From NCBI RefSeq assembly GCF_016097555.1, contig NC_054702.1, positions 109,800,727 through 109,864,726 on the forward strand: a stretch of 64,000 nt of DNA. The letters run 5' to 3'. The DNA is from Gigantopelta aegis (taxonomy: Eukaryota > Mollusca > Gastropoda > Neomphalida > Peltospiridae). The position numbers and the translations under genes were made by a program. A model generated the notes under the pieces. The model saw only the letters and a list, made by a program, of their open reading frames with translations. It was not told the DNA's origin and searched no databases. Below are positions 23,390 through 37,004 of this stretch, one piece after another. Each line of letters begins with the position of its first letter. Position 1 is the stretch's first letter.

Positions 23390-24628
23390 TGACACTTTCG
23401 AGTTACAAAGAATAGACTTAAACAACAGGCTACCAAGGCCATGTACTTTGTACTATCAAAATCAAAGGACAGCTATCTATCAACCGAATGTAAACTTAAA
23501 ATGTTTGACTCAATGGTTCTGCCAGTTTTATTATATGGATGTGAAATATGGGGATATGAAAAAGTTTATTTATTTAATTCTGTACAAATAAACTTTCTAA
23601 GACACATCATACCCGTTAAGAACGCAACACCAATATTTATGCTTTATGGAGAGTTAGGGAGAACGCCTGTCGAGTTAACTATATATAGAAGAATGGTATG
23701 TTACTGGGCGCGACTGATATCAGGAAAACAATCAAAATTGTCTACTCTTTTATACAAAATTATGTTAAATGACCACCTTACTAACGGAACTAACTATAAC
23801 TGGATTAATACTGTTAAAAACACACTGAATAACTTGGGAATGGGTGATATCTGGGTAAGACATTCTTTCATATCAGTAAATTGTCTCTCACAACAAATTA
23901 AACAAAGACAATGCGATCAGTATTTACAAACATGGAAAAATAACATATCACTGTCATCGAGAGGCAACACTTACCGATTATACAAAGAACAACTATTTTT
24001 CGAAAGCTATATCAATAAACTACCAGTAAAACTGTGGATAGCACTCTTAAAATTTAGAACGTCTAACCATTACCTACCCGTTGAAATTGGACGTTGGAAT
24101 AATATACTCACAGAAGATAGAATTTGCACATTATGTAATGTAATAGACATTGGCGACGAGTTCCATTATCTTTTTATTTACCATTTTTTCCATAATTCAA
24201 GAGTCCAGTTACTTATAAATTTAGAGAACTAATGGAGAATAAACGAATTAGTACCCTAAAGAAATTATCATATTTCATAAATATAATAACTAATGAATTC
24301 AAACGCCCTTGACTACAAACACCATCAAAACCAAACATAATTAACAAAATACTATCATTATCCACTGCACCATATATAAGTTTAACAATCTATTCGTTTA
24401 TAAGTACTTGGATACCCGTATATTTGCATTAAATATCTGTATTATTACATAATATATTGATGTGCGTGATTGTATATGTTTGTATATGTGTTTGTGTATG
24501 TATTGTAATTAATGTATTTACTATCAACCATCTTGTCACGTGTATATAACAAAATGATTATGTATATATTTCTCCTATGCCATTGTGTAACGGCCCGAGT
24601 GTAAATAAAGTCGTCTTGTCTTGTCTTG
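23390..24628 (+). mobile_element. 5'-truncated LINE (non-LTR retrotransposon)
   Basis: Only the 3' end of a reverse-transcriptase ORF survives, followed by a 3' UTR and a short tail of 'tcttg' units ('gtcgtcttgtcttgtcttg'). Such simple tandem 3' tails occur in several non-LTR clades. The truncation point is close to the adjoining SINE. Clade not determined. Confidence 0.8.
23441..24232 (+). pseudogene. LINE ORF2 C-terminal fragment
   Basis: 263 codons from an internal Met. It carries the RT-thumb signature around FDSMVLPVLLYGCEIWGYE and a C-terminal CTLC..(IGDEFHYLF) zinc-knuckle-like region whose last Cys position reads Tyr (IYHFF). The catalytic YxDD part is lost to truncation. The normal C-terminus (KFRELMENKRISTLKKLSYF and on) continues in another frame after about 24215, so at least one frameshift is present. 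Dead copy. Confidence 0.8.
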
Positions 24629-24629
24629 A

Positions 24630-25525
24630 GAGATTGTTTCTTCTTCTCTCTAATATTGTAGAATAAGTATAGCAGTCTGGCAATAAGTTAAAAATCACAA
24701 ATTAGAAAGAAAAAGTGGTGGAATTTGCGTAATCACCATATGTCAGCCATACAGATGACGATGATTATTAAACAGGAGGTTGGTATGTTATAAAGCAAGT
24801 ATTCCTTATTTTTGCCAACATATTATACAGACGGATAAAAATAGGGGATAACACTAACATGAACAGTGATTGCAGCCAAACCCTCATCCATAATGTCAGG
24901 AAGTTGACCTTGTTACCGACTTTCAATCTCACATTACTGACATTCAATTCAATATTACATCTGTGTATTTTAGGTACACATTACGTCGCTAATAGTGACT
25001 GAAATGTAGTCTATATTACTCCCTATATTACTCCCTATATTACTCCCTATATTACCAAGTGCTCCCTTATTTCTTTATATCAGTGTACTGTGATATGTTT
25101 AAAAACTGTGAGAAGTGAGGATCCAAGAAGCAAACGGGATCATATTAAAGATATTAAAAAAACGTCAAAAGTATATATGTATACTTTTTAAAAAAGTGTT
25201 GTAAGTAAAACATTTAATTAAATAATTGCTTACGCAAAATAATAGGTTTGCATCAAAACCTTCAAAGGAAATAAATCACGGTTAAGTATAATATATATTG
25301 TTATCTCGAACTCTGTTATCTCGTTAGCCTAGGGTATGTCAACTTCAATAAGTCCCATTAATTTATACTAAAACGACTATGATTATCTCGACACATTGTT
25401 ACCTGGGTCCCGTCATCGTCGAGATAATGAAGTTTGACTAGTTAAATCTTTAAAAACAAATTGAAATAAAACAAGTGCCATAAATCGATTGTAATAAGGT
25501 ACTGTATAATGTTTAAATATTTATT
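24630..25525. other. No gene; one 12-bp microrepeat
   Basis: Four units of 'tatattactccc' lie at 25012-25053. The rest is AT-rich with no supported feature. Confidence 0.5.
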
Positions 25526-25526
25526 A

Positions 25527-26056
25527 GTCCTCTACCGGTCCAACCGAAGGGGACTATAGGTTTCGTCTCCATCATTCTGTCTGTCCGTCTGTCCATCCGT
25601 CTGTCTGTCTATCCGTTTGTCCCACATACAGTATTCCGGATGTGTCTTCTCACAATGCTTCTAGATAATGAGCTGAAATGTTATCTTGTACTGTTACAGG
25701 TCAGTGTAACTTTCATGGCGATTTAACCACTTTTAACATAGTTATGGCCTTTGAATTCACGAGATACGAAAAAAAAAAAAATTGCGGACTGTTTTGGCAC
25801 GATATTGAGCTGGAATTTTGTGTATAGCTTTATCGTGTTTTCTTACAGATAAAGGTTCACTTTCATGGCAATTTACCCATTTTTCACATAGTTGTAGCCC
25901 TTGACGTTTTTGTGGCGATGCCTGAAAATATTGAGATGCAGTTTTGTACAGAACAAATTTACATTTTATGGTGATTTACCCCTTTTCACAGAGTTATGGA
26001 TTTTGAACTTAGGAGATATGACAATTTGTTGGGCCCGGTAGGAGACATGTATTGCT
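25527..26056. repeat. Dispersed repeat starting with a 'gtctgtccgtctgtcc' tract
   Basis: 'ccaaccgaaggggactatag' precedes a CTGT/CCGT-rich tract, then three diverged internal modules each containing 'tttcatggcaatttaccc' and 'cacatagttgtagcccttga' type sequence. A partial copy at 8770-8915 supports dispersal. No coding capacity seen. Confidence 0.5.
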
Positions 26057-26059
26057 ATA

Positions 26060-26810
26060 TATCAGTACCCTCAGAATGATTGTTAATATATATTTTAAAT
26101 ATTTGTCTGTCCAGGAATTGATCGCGTGGCCTGGTGGGCCCTTATTAACGTTTAGGGTTTGGAATAAAATGACAGGTAAGAGAAGGGGTCAGCCAAGGTG
26201 GTCAGCTGGTCTGTTACTCTCACACATACATCAGCGAGTGCGAAGCGAGCCAGCACGAGGTGTATGCCATGATTTTGCGCTATGCGTCTGTGGAAGCAGA
26301 CTAAATGATGGGCTGGCAATGTGTTTGTTTCTGTTTCCGACATACCGCGGGACCACTTGGATTTCATTTTAGCGAGCTGGCTAAAGCAATAACGTTATTA
26401 TGATTCCTTCTTCTGCATCTACGCTGGCTTCCACGGTGCGATGAGTTTTCATGGATGCATAAAATAACACATGGTCAGCGGAGACAGGCCGACAGAAACT
26501 CTACCTGAAGTTGATGAGAATGCACAGATTGTTTCCATGGTAACTTATTTCTGTTAGAATAAATAGGTGTTTGCGGCGAAGGCAATGATGCGACGTAGTT
26601 ATCTTGTGCCGGTATTTTTAACGAGCACATAACCCTGGCGTGGAAATGACATTGTGTGGGAAGAGATGTACTGCCTTCGAGTCTGAAATGTGCTGAGCAC
26701 TCAGTTAATGTACAAAGACCTTGACAAAACACTGTATGGCATATCTGGTTAAAACGTAGTATTATACTCCAGGGGTAAATTCAGCTAGCCGTGTGTCACT
26801 AACGTTTGCT
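26060..26810. other. No gene recognised; moderately GC-rich
   Basis: Open frames of 71-106 codons on both strands, without domains or splice context. I cannot assign anything. Confidence 0.35.
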
Positions 26811-26811
26811 G

Positions 26812-27103
26812 GGACGGGACGTATCTCAGTGGTAAAGCGCTCGCTTGATGCGCGGTCGGTCTAAGATCGATCCCCGTCAGTGAGCACTTTGGATTATTTC
26901 TTGTTCCAGCCAGTGCACCACAACTGGCATATCAAAGGCCGTGGTGTGTGATATTCTGTCTGTGGGGTGGTGCATATAAAGGATCCCTTGTTACAAATGG
27001 GAACATGTAGCGGGTTTCCTCTCTAAGACTATATGTAAAGATTACCAAATGATTGACGTATAAATCAATGTGCTTTAGTAGTGTCGTTAAACAAAACAAA
27101 CTT
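26812..27103 (+). mobile_element. SINE, near full length
   Basis: The head 'gggacgtatctcagtggtaaagcgctcgc' type sequence and the B box 'ggtctaagatcgatccc' are clear. It ends 'gtgtcgttaaacaaaacaaac'. A short loss affects 'gacatccaatagccgatg'. Confidence 0.9.
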
Positions 27104-27169
27104 AACTTTTAACTAACGTTTTCTACACATTCTACGGAATGACCACTTCGGTTTGCTTGCTGAACGTAG

Positions 27170-27318
27170 GCCTGGGCTGCGTTCAGCCAGACAGAGCGGG
27201 AAAAACGTCCGCTAGACCGGTTTATGTGCTTCACGTTAAACCAAATGGCCACGTCGAGAACCAGTCAAATAGTTCGCGAACGTTAGCGAAACGTTCGCTG
27301 GCTGAACTTAGGGAAGGT
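27170..27318. repeat. Short inverted-repeat segment
   Basis: 'gcgttcagccagac' and 'cgctggctgaact' are inverted copies about 120 bp apart. It may be a small MITE; no target duplication was found. Confidence 0.35.
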
Positions 27319-27539
27319 ATGTCCTTGGTTGTCCTGACGTCTTCAGAATGTCAAGAAACTGACTTTATGTGACCATTTGACGCGTGTCAGAATTTGTATG
27401 TTAATGAGGTTTTGTAAGTAATTATTAGAAGTGTATCCTGGATGTATGACAATTCAAATGATGACTGATATAAGCATTTGCTCGTCTACAGATAAGATTT
27501 GATTACCAAGTCCTCATACACTCAGAAAAAAGATGTGAC

Positions 27540-30500
27540 CATATGTGAACAAACATCAGTGGGAGTGTATCAGATCTTTGTATCACTAACACAAGAAAAC
27601 GGCTGGGAGTGTATCAGATACTCATATAACTAACACAAGTTAAAGCCTGGAAGTGTATCAGATCCTTGTATCACCAACACAGGTTAAAGCCTAAGAATGT
27701 ATCAGATCCTTGTATCACTAGCACAGATTAACGCCTGGGAGTTTATCACATCCTCGTATTACTGACACAGGTTAAAGCTCGGGAGTGTATCAGATCATCG
27801 TATCATTAACATCAGTTAAAGCCTGGAATTATATCACATCCTCGTATTACTGACACAGGTTAAAGCCTGGGAGTATATCACATCCTCGTATCACTGACAC
27901 AGGTTAAAGCCTGGGAGTATATCACATCATCGTATCACTGACACAGGTTAAAGCCTGGGAGTATATCACATCCTCGTATTACTGACAGAGGTTAAATCTT
28001 GGGAGTGTATCAGATCATCGTATCATTAACATCAGTTAAAGCCTGGAATTATATCACATCCTCGTATTACTGACACAGGTTAAAGCCTTAAATTATATCA
28101 GATAATCGTATCACTGACACAGGTTAAAGCCTGGAATTATATCAGATCATCGTATCACTGACACAGGTTAAAGCCTGGAATTATATCAGATCATCGTATC
28201 ACTGACACAGGTTAAAGCCTGGGAGTATATCACATCCTCGTATTACTGACACAGGTTAAAGCCTGGAATTATATCAGATCATCGTATTACTGACACAGGT
28301 TAAAGCCTGGGAGTATATCACATCCTCGTATTACTGACACAGGTTAAAGCCTGGGAGTGTATCAGATCATCGTATCATTAACATCAGTTAAAGCCTGGAA
28401 TTATATCAGATCATCGTATCACTGACACGGGTTAAAGCCTGGGAGTATATCACATCCTCGTATTACTGACACAGGTTAAAGCCTGGAATTATATCACATC
28501 CTCGTATTACTGACACAAGTTAAAGCCTGGAATTATATCAGATCATCGTATTACTGACACAGGTTAAAGCCTGGGAGTGTATCAGATCCTCGTATCATTA
28601 ACATCAGTTAAAGCCTGGAATTATATCACATCCTCGTATTACTGACGCAGGTTAAAGCCTGGGAGTATATCCGATACTTGTATCACTAACACGAGTTAAA
28701 GCCTGGGACTGTATCCGATACTTGCATCACTAACACAGGTTAAAGCCTGGGACTGCATCCGATACTTGTATCACTAACACGAGTTAAAGCCCGGGACTGC
28801 ATCCGATACTTGTATCACTAACACGAGTTAAAGCCCGGGACTGCATCCGATACATGTATCACTAACACGAGTTAAAGCCCGGGACTGCATCCGATACTTG
28901 TATCACTAACACGAGTTAAAGCCCGGGACTGCATCCGATACTTGTATCACTAACACGAGTTAAAGCCCGGGACTGCATCCGATACTTGTATCACTAACAC
29001 GAGTTAAAGCCCGGGACTGCATCCGATACTTGTATCACTAACACGAGTTAAAGCCCGGGACTGCATCCGATACTTGTATCACTAACACGAGTTAAAGCCC
29101 GGGACTGCATCCGATACTTGTATCACTAACACGAGTTAAAGCCCGGGACTGCATCCGATACTTGTATCACTAACACGAGTTAAAGCCCGGGACTGCATCC
29201 GATACTTGTATCACTAACACGAGTTAAAGCCCGGGGCTGCATCCGATACTTGTATCACTAACACGAGTTAAAGCCCGGGGCTGCATCCGATACTTGTATC
29301 ACTAACACGAGTTAAAGCCCGGGGCTGCATCCGATACTTGTATCACTAACACGAGTTAAAGCCCGGGGCTGCATCCGATACTTGTATCACTAACACGAGT
29401 TAAAGCCCGGGGCTGTATCCGATACTTGTATCACTAACACAGGTTAAAGCCTGGGGCTGTATCCGATACTTGTATCACTAACACATGTTAACGCCCGTTA
29501 GTGTATCCGATACTTGTATCACTAACATAAATTAAAGCCTGGGGATGTATCAGCTACTCGTATCACTAACGTGCGTTAAAGCCTGGATGTGTACGAGATC
29601 ATCGTATTACTAACATGGATTAAAGCCTGGGACTGTATCCGATATTTGTATCACTAACACGAGTTAAAGCCTGGGACTGTATCCGATACTTGTATCACTA
29701 ACACGAGTTGAAGCCTGGGACTGTATCCGATACTTGTAGATCACTAACACGAGTTAAAACCTGGGACTGCATCCGATACTTGTATCACTGACACGAGTTG
29801 AAGCCTGGGACTGCATCCGGTACTTGTAGATCACTAACACGAGTTAAAACCTGGGACTGCATCCGATACTTGTAGATCACTAACACGAGTTAAAGCCTGG
29901 GACTGCATCCGATACTTGTATCACTAACACGAGTTAAAGCCTGGGACTGCATCCGATACTTGTATCACTAACACGAGTTAAAGCCTGGGATTGTATCCGA
30001 TACTTGTATCACTAACACAGGTTAAAGCCTGGGACTGTATCCGATACTTGTATCACTAACACGAGTTACAGCCTCGGACTGTATCCGATACTTGTATCAC
30101 TAACACAGGTTAAAGCCTGGGACTGTATCCGATACTTGTATCACTAACACAGGTTAACGCCCGTTAGTGTATCCGATACTTGTATCACTAACATAAATTA
30201 AAGCCTGGGAATGTATCAGCTACTCGTATCACTAACGTGCGTTAAAGCCTGGATGTGTACGAGATCATCGTATTACTAACATGGATTAAAGCCTGGGACT
30301 GTATCCGATACTTGTATCACTAACACGAGTTAAAGCCTGGGACTGTATCCGATACTTGTATCACTAACACGAGTTGAAGCCTGGGACTGTATCCGATACT
30401 TGTAGATCACTAACACGAGTTAAAACCTGGGACTGCATCCGATACTTGTATCACTGACACGAGTTGAAGCCTGGGACTGTATCCGATACTTGTATCACTA

Positions 30501-32475
30501 ACACGAGTTGAAGCCTGGGACTGTATCCGATACTTGTATCACTAACACGAGTTAAAGCCTGGGACTGTATCCGATACTTGTAGATCACTAACACATGTTA
30601 ACGCCCGTTAGTGTATCCGATACTTGTATCACTAACACATGTTAACGCCCGTTAGTGTATCCGATACTTGTAGATCACTAACACGAGTTAAAGCCTGGGA
30701 CTGTATCCGATACTTGTACCACTAACACAGGTTAAAGCCTGGGACTGTATCCGATACTTGTATCACTAACACGAGTTAAATCCTGGGACTGTATCCGATA
30801 CTTGTATCACTAACACGAGTTAAATCCTGGGACTGTATCCGATACTTGTATCACTAACACAAGTTAAAGCATGGGACTGTATCCGATACTTGTAGATCAC
30901 TAACACAGGTTAAAGCCTGGGACTGTATCCAATACTTGTAGATCACTAACACATGTTAACGCCCGTTAGTGTATCCGATACTTGTATCACTAACACAGGT
31001 TAAAGCCTGGGACTGTATCCGATACTTGTAGATCACTAACACATGTTAACGCCCGTTAGTGTATCCGATACTTGTATCACTAACACAGGTTAAAGCCTGG
31101 GACTGTATCCGATACTTGTAGATCACTAACACATGTTAACGCCCGTTAGTGTATCCGATACTTGTATCACTAACATAAATTAAAGCCTGGGAATGTATCA
31201 GCTACTCGTATCACTAACGTGCGTTAAAGCCTGGATGTGTACGAGATCATCGTATTACTAACATGGATTAAAGCCTGGGACTGTATCCGATACTTGTATC
31301 ACTAACACGAGTTAAAGCCTGGGACTGTATCCGATACTTGTATCACTAACACGAGTTGAAGCCTGGGACTGTATCCGATACTTGTAGATCACTAACACGA
31401 GTTAAAACCTGGGACTGCATCCGATACTTGTATCACTGATACGAGTTGAAGCCTGGGACTGTATCCGATACTTGTATCACTAACACGAGTTGAAGCCTGG
31501 GACTGTATCCGATACTTGTATCACTAACACGAGTTGAAGCCTGGGACTGTATCCGATACTTGTATCACTAACACGAGTTAGAGCCTGGGACTGTATCCGA
31601 TACTTGTATCACTAACACGAGTTAAAGCCTGGGACTGTATCCGATACGTGTAGATCACTAACACATGTTAACGCCCGTTAGTGTATCCGATACTTGTATC
31701 ACTAACACATGTTAACGCCCGTTAGTGTATCCGATACTTGTAGATCACTAACACGAGTTAAAGCCTGGGACTGTATCCGATACTTGTATCACTAACACAG
31801 GTTAAAGCCTGGGACTGTATCCGATACTTGTATCACTAACACGAGTTAAATCCTGGGACTGTATCCGATACTTGTATCACTAACACGAGTTAAATCCTGG
31901 GACTGTATCCGATACTTGTATCACTAACACAGGTTAAAGCCTGGGACTGTATCTGATACGTGTAGATCACTAACACAGGTTAAAGCCTGGGACTGTATCC
32001 GATACTTGTAGATCACTAACACATGTTAACGCCCGTTAGTGTATCCGATACTTGTATCACTAACACAGGTTAAAGCCTGGGACTGTATCCGATACTTGTA
32101 GATCACTAACACATGTTAACGCCCGTTAGTGTATCCGATACTTGTATCACTAACACAGGTTAAAGCCTGGGGCTGTATCCGATACTTGTATCACTAACAC
32201 ATGTTAACGCCCGTTAGTGTATCCGATACTTGTATCACTAACATAAATTAAAGCCTGGGAATGTATCAGCTACTCGTATCACTAACGTGCGTTGAAGCCT
32301 GGATGTGTACGAGATCATCGTATTACTAACATGGATTAAAGCCTGGGAATGTATCAGCTACTCGTATCACTAACGTGCGTTGAAGCCTGGATGTCTACGA
32401 GATCATCGTATTACTAACATGGATTAAAACCTGGGAGTGTATCCGATACTTGTATTACTAACACAGGTTAAGAAC
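27540..32475. repeat. 5-kb array of a 44-bp unit with higher-order structure
   Basis: The unit is 'tatcactaacacgagttaaa' followed by 'gcctgggactgtatccgatacttg'. Roughly 110 units. Three domains: a diverged one to about 28670 ('attactgacacagg', 'atcatcg' variants); a homogeneous block at about 28760-29420 ('gcccgggactgc', then 'gcccggggctgc'); and a higher-order part where a marker run containing 'acgtgcgtt(a/g)aagcctgg' recurs at 29571, 30237, 31219, 32287 and 32375. A +2 variant 'cttgtagatcac' is scattered. No gene inside. Confidence 0.95.
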
Positions 32476-32627
32476 GCACATGCGTTTTTACAGCATACCA
32501 TCCATTATTACATAATAATGTTTGCCTACATTATGAACTTTTATTTTAGTGCTTAACCACACCACCGAGGCTAGTTCCTACATTATCAGTCTTGGCGTAA
32601 GTTCATTATTATATTATTGTAATACTG

Positions 32628-32826
32628 CAGGGCCGTTGCTAGCGGGGAGGGGGGTGGGTGGGGGGTGGGTAAAAAGGGGGTGTAAGGGGGGGGGGGGCAG
32701 AAAAAATCCGGAAAAAATTATAGAAACTTAAAGAAAATTCTCTTCTTAAACATTTAAGGACTTTTAGACTATTAACTACTCAGTTGCCCCCCCCCCCCCC
32801 AACAAAAAATCCTAGCTACGGCCCTG
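32628..32826. mobile_element. CAGGGC MITE, copy 1, TACTG target duplication
   Basis: Ends 'cagggccgttgctag' and 'ctagctacggccctg' are inverted. A 5-bp direct repeat TACTG lies at 32623-32627 and 32827-32831. Internally it matches 47210-47414 ('gaaaattctcttcttaaac'). Confidence 0.85.
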
Positions 32827-32849
32827 TACTGTTCGCTTTATAGTGAAAG

Positions 32850-33158
32850 AAAGAAATGTTTTATTTAACGACGCACTCAACACATTTTATTTACGGTTAT
32901 ATAGAGTCAGACCACACAGATTTTGAGAGGAAACCCGCTTTCGCCACTACATGGGCTACTCTTTCCGATTAACAGCAAGGGATCTTTTATTTGCGCTCCC
33001 CACAGGCAGGATAGCACAAACCATGGCCTTTGTTGAACCAGTTATGGATCACTGGTCGGTGCAAGTGGTTTACACCTACCCACTGAACCTTGCGGATCAC
33101 TCACTTAGGGTTTGGAGTCGGTATCTGGATTAAAAAATCCCATGCCTCGAGACCGGTC
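32850..33158 (-). mobile_element. Long SINE subtype, reverse orientation, head clipped
   Basis: 'gttttatttaacgacgcact', 'gggctactctttccgattaa' and 'gttatggatcactggtcggt' match the copies at 11146 and 16890. It stops at 'catgcctcgagacc', before the tRNA-like head. Confidence 0.8.
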
Positions 33159-33159
33159 A

Positions 33160-34535
33160 ACAATAGTGAAGTCAGTTATTATATAATAATACTTGCTTAC
33201 ACTATCATCCTTGGTGTTGGTGGAAATAAAATTGTCGTTATTGTAACATGCATAATGAACGTGGGTATAAATGAGTTGTTAAATTTCACTCATATATAAT
33301 TCGTCTCGGTGTGAATTGTTTGTTACATAATACGTGTTATTGACCTAAATAGAAACACGTCACGCATGTTTTATTGTTACATTAAGCTTGGAGCAAGTCA
33401 CTTCGCACGTACATTATCAACTCGGGTTTAAGTCAGTTGTTCCACGTGCATTATTAACCTAGGGTGTAAATGTAATCTTTTGTTTTGCGCTGTGTAGCAG
33501 ACGGAATGGAGTCGTCTTTAGCAGACGAAGAGTGATGACAGGAGCCCCACCAGGGTGAGCTGTGCTGCACGCGCACTCCCTCCCCCAGTGCCATACAAGG
33601 CGAGCACCACTCGGAACCCGATACGTGCTATCCGCGATTTTCACCTGGCAATGCACTCAGTTGTACGGAGTCCATGTCGACTGTCTTACGTTGAGAACCG
33701 AGAACAGCATTAATAACATGCTTCTTGAACAGTTTCCCAACAAAAGGGAAAACAATTTAAAGCTAATTTATGAAGTTTCTGTTTTCCTCATATAAAAATG
33801 AAAGATAGAAAAAAATCGAAAAATATGTTTGCTTTATCTCCTGGAAACTTCACAAAAGTGCCAATGCATCGTTGAAAGCGCGTGTGGGTTGAACGACAAG
33901 CGATCACGTGACATAGTGCAGACGGCACATTAACTGTACAAGAAATTCTAGTCGGTAAGGGTTGTTTCAAGATACGCGAGGGCGGGGAAAGGGATTAAAC
34001 AATCTTTAATTTAATACACCCCCACACCCCCACACACACCATACATACACATAGTTCATTAAACAGTCATTTACAAACTCCCACAAAATATAGTTTAGTG
34101 TTATCAAACACGTGCACCATGCATGAATATATACTCAACAAAAAATAAAGTATACACCTTAAAAATTTATTTTTACATACTGCTGTACTTGATCGCTCTA
34201 AAACACACATGAGCGCATATACTGCACGTGTATAATTTGTCGGGGTGCTGCTGGTCACGTCACGAACTCACTTGCAAATGCAGTGTTTTCCTGCGCATGT
34301 GAATCCAGTTTGTAACACGATTTCTCCTAGAGATCCAACATTTTAAAAACAACAAATAATGTTCATAATATTCCTTTTAATTATGCCAAGCTTCACCCAA
34401 AATGACTACCAGAGAGCAGAGAGAAAGAAAGAAAGGAAGAGAGATGGATACATAAGAGATGGAGAGTCAGAGACCGAGAGAGACACTTATTAATTAACAC
34501 ATTCAGTTATCTGTGATAACTACAAATTACCTATT
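33160..34535. other. No gene recognised
   Basis: A more GC-rich stretch at 33490-33700 has short frames only. A GA-rich run lies at 34410-34490. No supported feature. Confidence 0.4.
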
Positions 34536-34539
34536 TCTG

Positions 34540-34806
34540 TTGAGCGCTCGCCTGAGGTGCTTGCGTCGCAAGATCGAACCATCTCGGTGGATGCATTTAA
34601 CTGGTTGAGGTTTTTCTCGTTCCAAACAGTACACCACAACTGGTCAAAGACCGTGGAATGTGCTTTCCTGTCTGTGGGAAAATGCATATAAAAGATCCCT
34701 TGCTGCTAATGCAAAAATGTAGCGGGTTTCCTCTGATGACTACGAGTCATCCAGTACTCAATAATTAATTAATCAATATGCTCTAGTGGTGTTGTTAAAA
34801 AAACAA
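34540..34806 (+). mobile_element. SINE with 'gtcgcaagatcg' head
   Basis: The head 'gagcgctcgcctgaggtgct' and B box 'agatcgaaccatctc' belong to the second head subtype. The 3' end 'gtggtgttgttaaaaaaac' is diverged. Confidence 0.82.
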
Positions 34807-35286
34807 TTTCTTCATTCTGTTTTGTCTTCTGAATTGATCAGGCCAACAACATACACGTTTCTCCTAGCTGTATAGTTTCGGATGATAAGCTATATTTCTT
34901 ACTATGACGACAATTGTTCTGACTGATGATAATGTATAACTGATACTCTAGCTGTGTGGGGAAATTGGTCTGACTGGTTATTGGGACAATAAATGAGATA
35001 CTGTGCTATTCGTAGGTCAGTCTAATCGGCCTCGTTATTAGGCTGTTAACGTATAATTGATACTCTCGTTATATGGCAAATTGCAGTGACTAGTCATTAG
35101 GGTGAGAGGATAATTATTGCTCTAATGTGCCGCACATACTACACGAGTAAATGATTAGCGTCCCAGTGTATCTGATACCTGCGTTCTACTGACAGCTCCT
35201 TCTCTCTGGCTGCTTTTCCTTGCAACGTACACTTCTGTACCAGCTGGATGATGGATATTAACGCATATTTGGTCTATATAATTTTG

Positions 35287-35632
35287 TAATCATCTGCCCA
35301 TCCATTCATCCACCCATCCATATAATTACTTATCCATATAATTACTCATCCGTCCATCTATCCATCCATCCACCCATCCACCCATCCATCCATCCATCTA
35401 TCCATCCACTCATCCACCCATCCATGCATCCACCCATCCATCAATCCATCCATCCATGCATTCATTCATTCATTCATTCATCCATCCATCCATCCATCCA
35501 TTCACCCATCCATCCATCATTCATCCATCATCACACCCACCCACCCACCATCCATCCAACCACCCACCCACCCACCATCCATCCATCCACCCACCCACCA
35601 TCCATCCATCCATCTATCCAACCATGCAACCA
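35287..35632. repeat. (CCAT/CATC)n tetranucleotide tract
   Basis: About 350 bp of degenerate ATCC/CACC repeats. Predicted His/Pro/Ile/Ser-rich peptides are repeat translations. Confidence 0.95.
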
Positions 35633-35699
35633 TGCTTGGTATTTTACTTGTCAGTTAATTTCATATTAGTTTCGTGTTTATTTTCAATTACGATTCAAG

Positions 35700-35905
35700 C
35701 ACGCTGTCCTAAGCATACACCTCAGTTATGTGACCTGTCTGTCCAGGACAGGAGTTAGTGGTTAGTGATTTTTTTTTACTAAATCCTTACACCTCTGCAA
35801 GTAATTGCACGCCCACTTTTGCTTGGAGTCTTCGTTAAGAGACGATCCTAGCACCTCCCAGCCTTGAAGGCGATAGTGTTATCACTAAGCCATCGATGTT
35901 GGCAT
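35700..35905 (-). mobile_element. tRNA-like-headed repeat fragment
   Basis: 'aggacaggagttagtggttagtgatt' type sequence and 'ccttacacctctgcaag' resemble 20890-21065. Its distal end 'cgatagtgttatcactaagcca' is tRNA-like. Confidence 0.45.
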
Positions 35906-35909
35906 GGGG

Positions 35910-36090
35910 CTCTCTTAAGCAACATCGTACCGCCTTTGCAACTCGTTTTGCACTGTCCTACGATATCACAAAGTTAAGAGAGTTTAGTGAATTAGGTAAC
36001 CCCTCTTAAGCAATATCGCGTCCTTCTTGCGTATCTTTTTGCATCACTGCCTGATCGCAAAGTTACGAGCGTTTAATGTATTATATCTCT
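35910..36090. repeat. Diverged tandem duplication, about 92-bp period
   Basis: 'ctcttaagcaacatcg' to 'aaagttaagagagtttag' (about 35911-35995) recurs as 'ctcttaagcaatatcg' to 'aaagttacgagcgtttaa' (36003-36087). Confidence 0.6.
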
Positions 36091-36562
36091 GATGTTTTCC
36101 GCAACAGTTTACAAAAGACAAGATCACATTTATTTAGTTAATAGTTACTACCTTCTGGAAATCTGTTTTATGCAAACAGTGCCAGACTATGCAATGTTAT
36201 TTCATGGTTGGTGGCTGACGCAAATCATTACCCACCATCTGATGGTTTGTAGAACAGACCTAGCCGGTGGTCATGCTAGCAGAGTTCCTGTTTTACAGAT
36301 CCACCAGATACCGTATCTCATCTAAACAGGGTTCGTTTGGAAGTCACTCCGCACTTTCGTTCATAGTTTGGTGCATTCGCGTGTTAGTGGGCGGGTCCAG
36401 GATATTTATAGAGGAGGCATTATATTACATACGGCAGTTTTAGCCAGAAACACCCAGCCAACCAGAATATTAGACCCGTCCACTTAATAAAAATAATAAA
36501 CTAGTTGTATAAAACTATACACTATATTTTTGGTGCACTTCGGATTTCGTTGGGATGGATGG

Positions 36563-36565
36563 AGT

Positions 36566-36633
<68 letters not shown>
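36563..36633. repeat. (TG)n plus 54-base poly-G run
   Basis: An uninterrupted G run covers 36580-36633. Polyglycine and polyproline frames here are artefacts. Such a long homopolymer is strongly G-quadruplex prone, and its true length is uncertain. Confidence 0.95.
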
Positions 36634-36634
<1 letters not shown>

Positions 36635-37004
36635 ACTCCAGTACCGTTTCCCCGAATTCGAACCTACGTGTCTAGCATCCTGTAATCTTACAGTGACGTC
36701 AGAGATGCACACCGCTGTTCACGTGATTAAACTAGATTTCTTAATTATACAAATAAAAATTGCTGTAGCATTAGTGTGGTTACAGAATAGGGTTGTTTCA
36801 GAAATTATAATATGATAGTGGATAGTGATGTGTGTGTTGGGAGAGGGTAGGGGTGGTGGTGGAGGAAGAGGGGGGGGGGGGTGGGGAGGCGGAAACATAT
36901 TTTTCCAATGCCTTGATGTATCTGTCATCAGTTGTTTTACTGCCAAAAAAAAAAAAAAAAAGAAGATTATTTAATGATTTGGTTTTATTCAGTGCTTGGT
37001 GGGG

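Noticed and set aside
26812-26885. Stand-alone tRNA gene
   Set aside because: The A and B boxes belong to a SINE head; no cloverleaf could be formed with a proper acceptor stem and the SINE body follows directly.
36555-36815. Polyglycine/polyproline frames
   Set aside because: They come from a 54-base G run.
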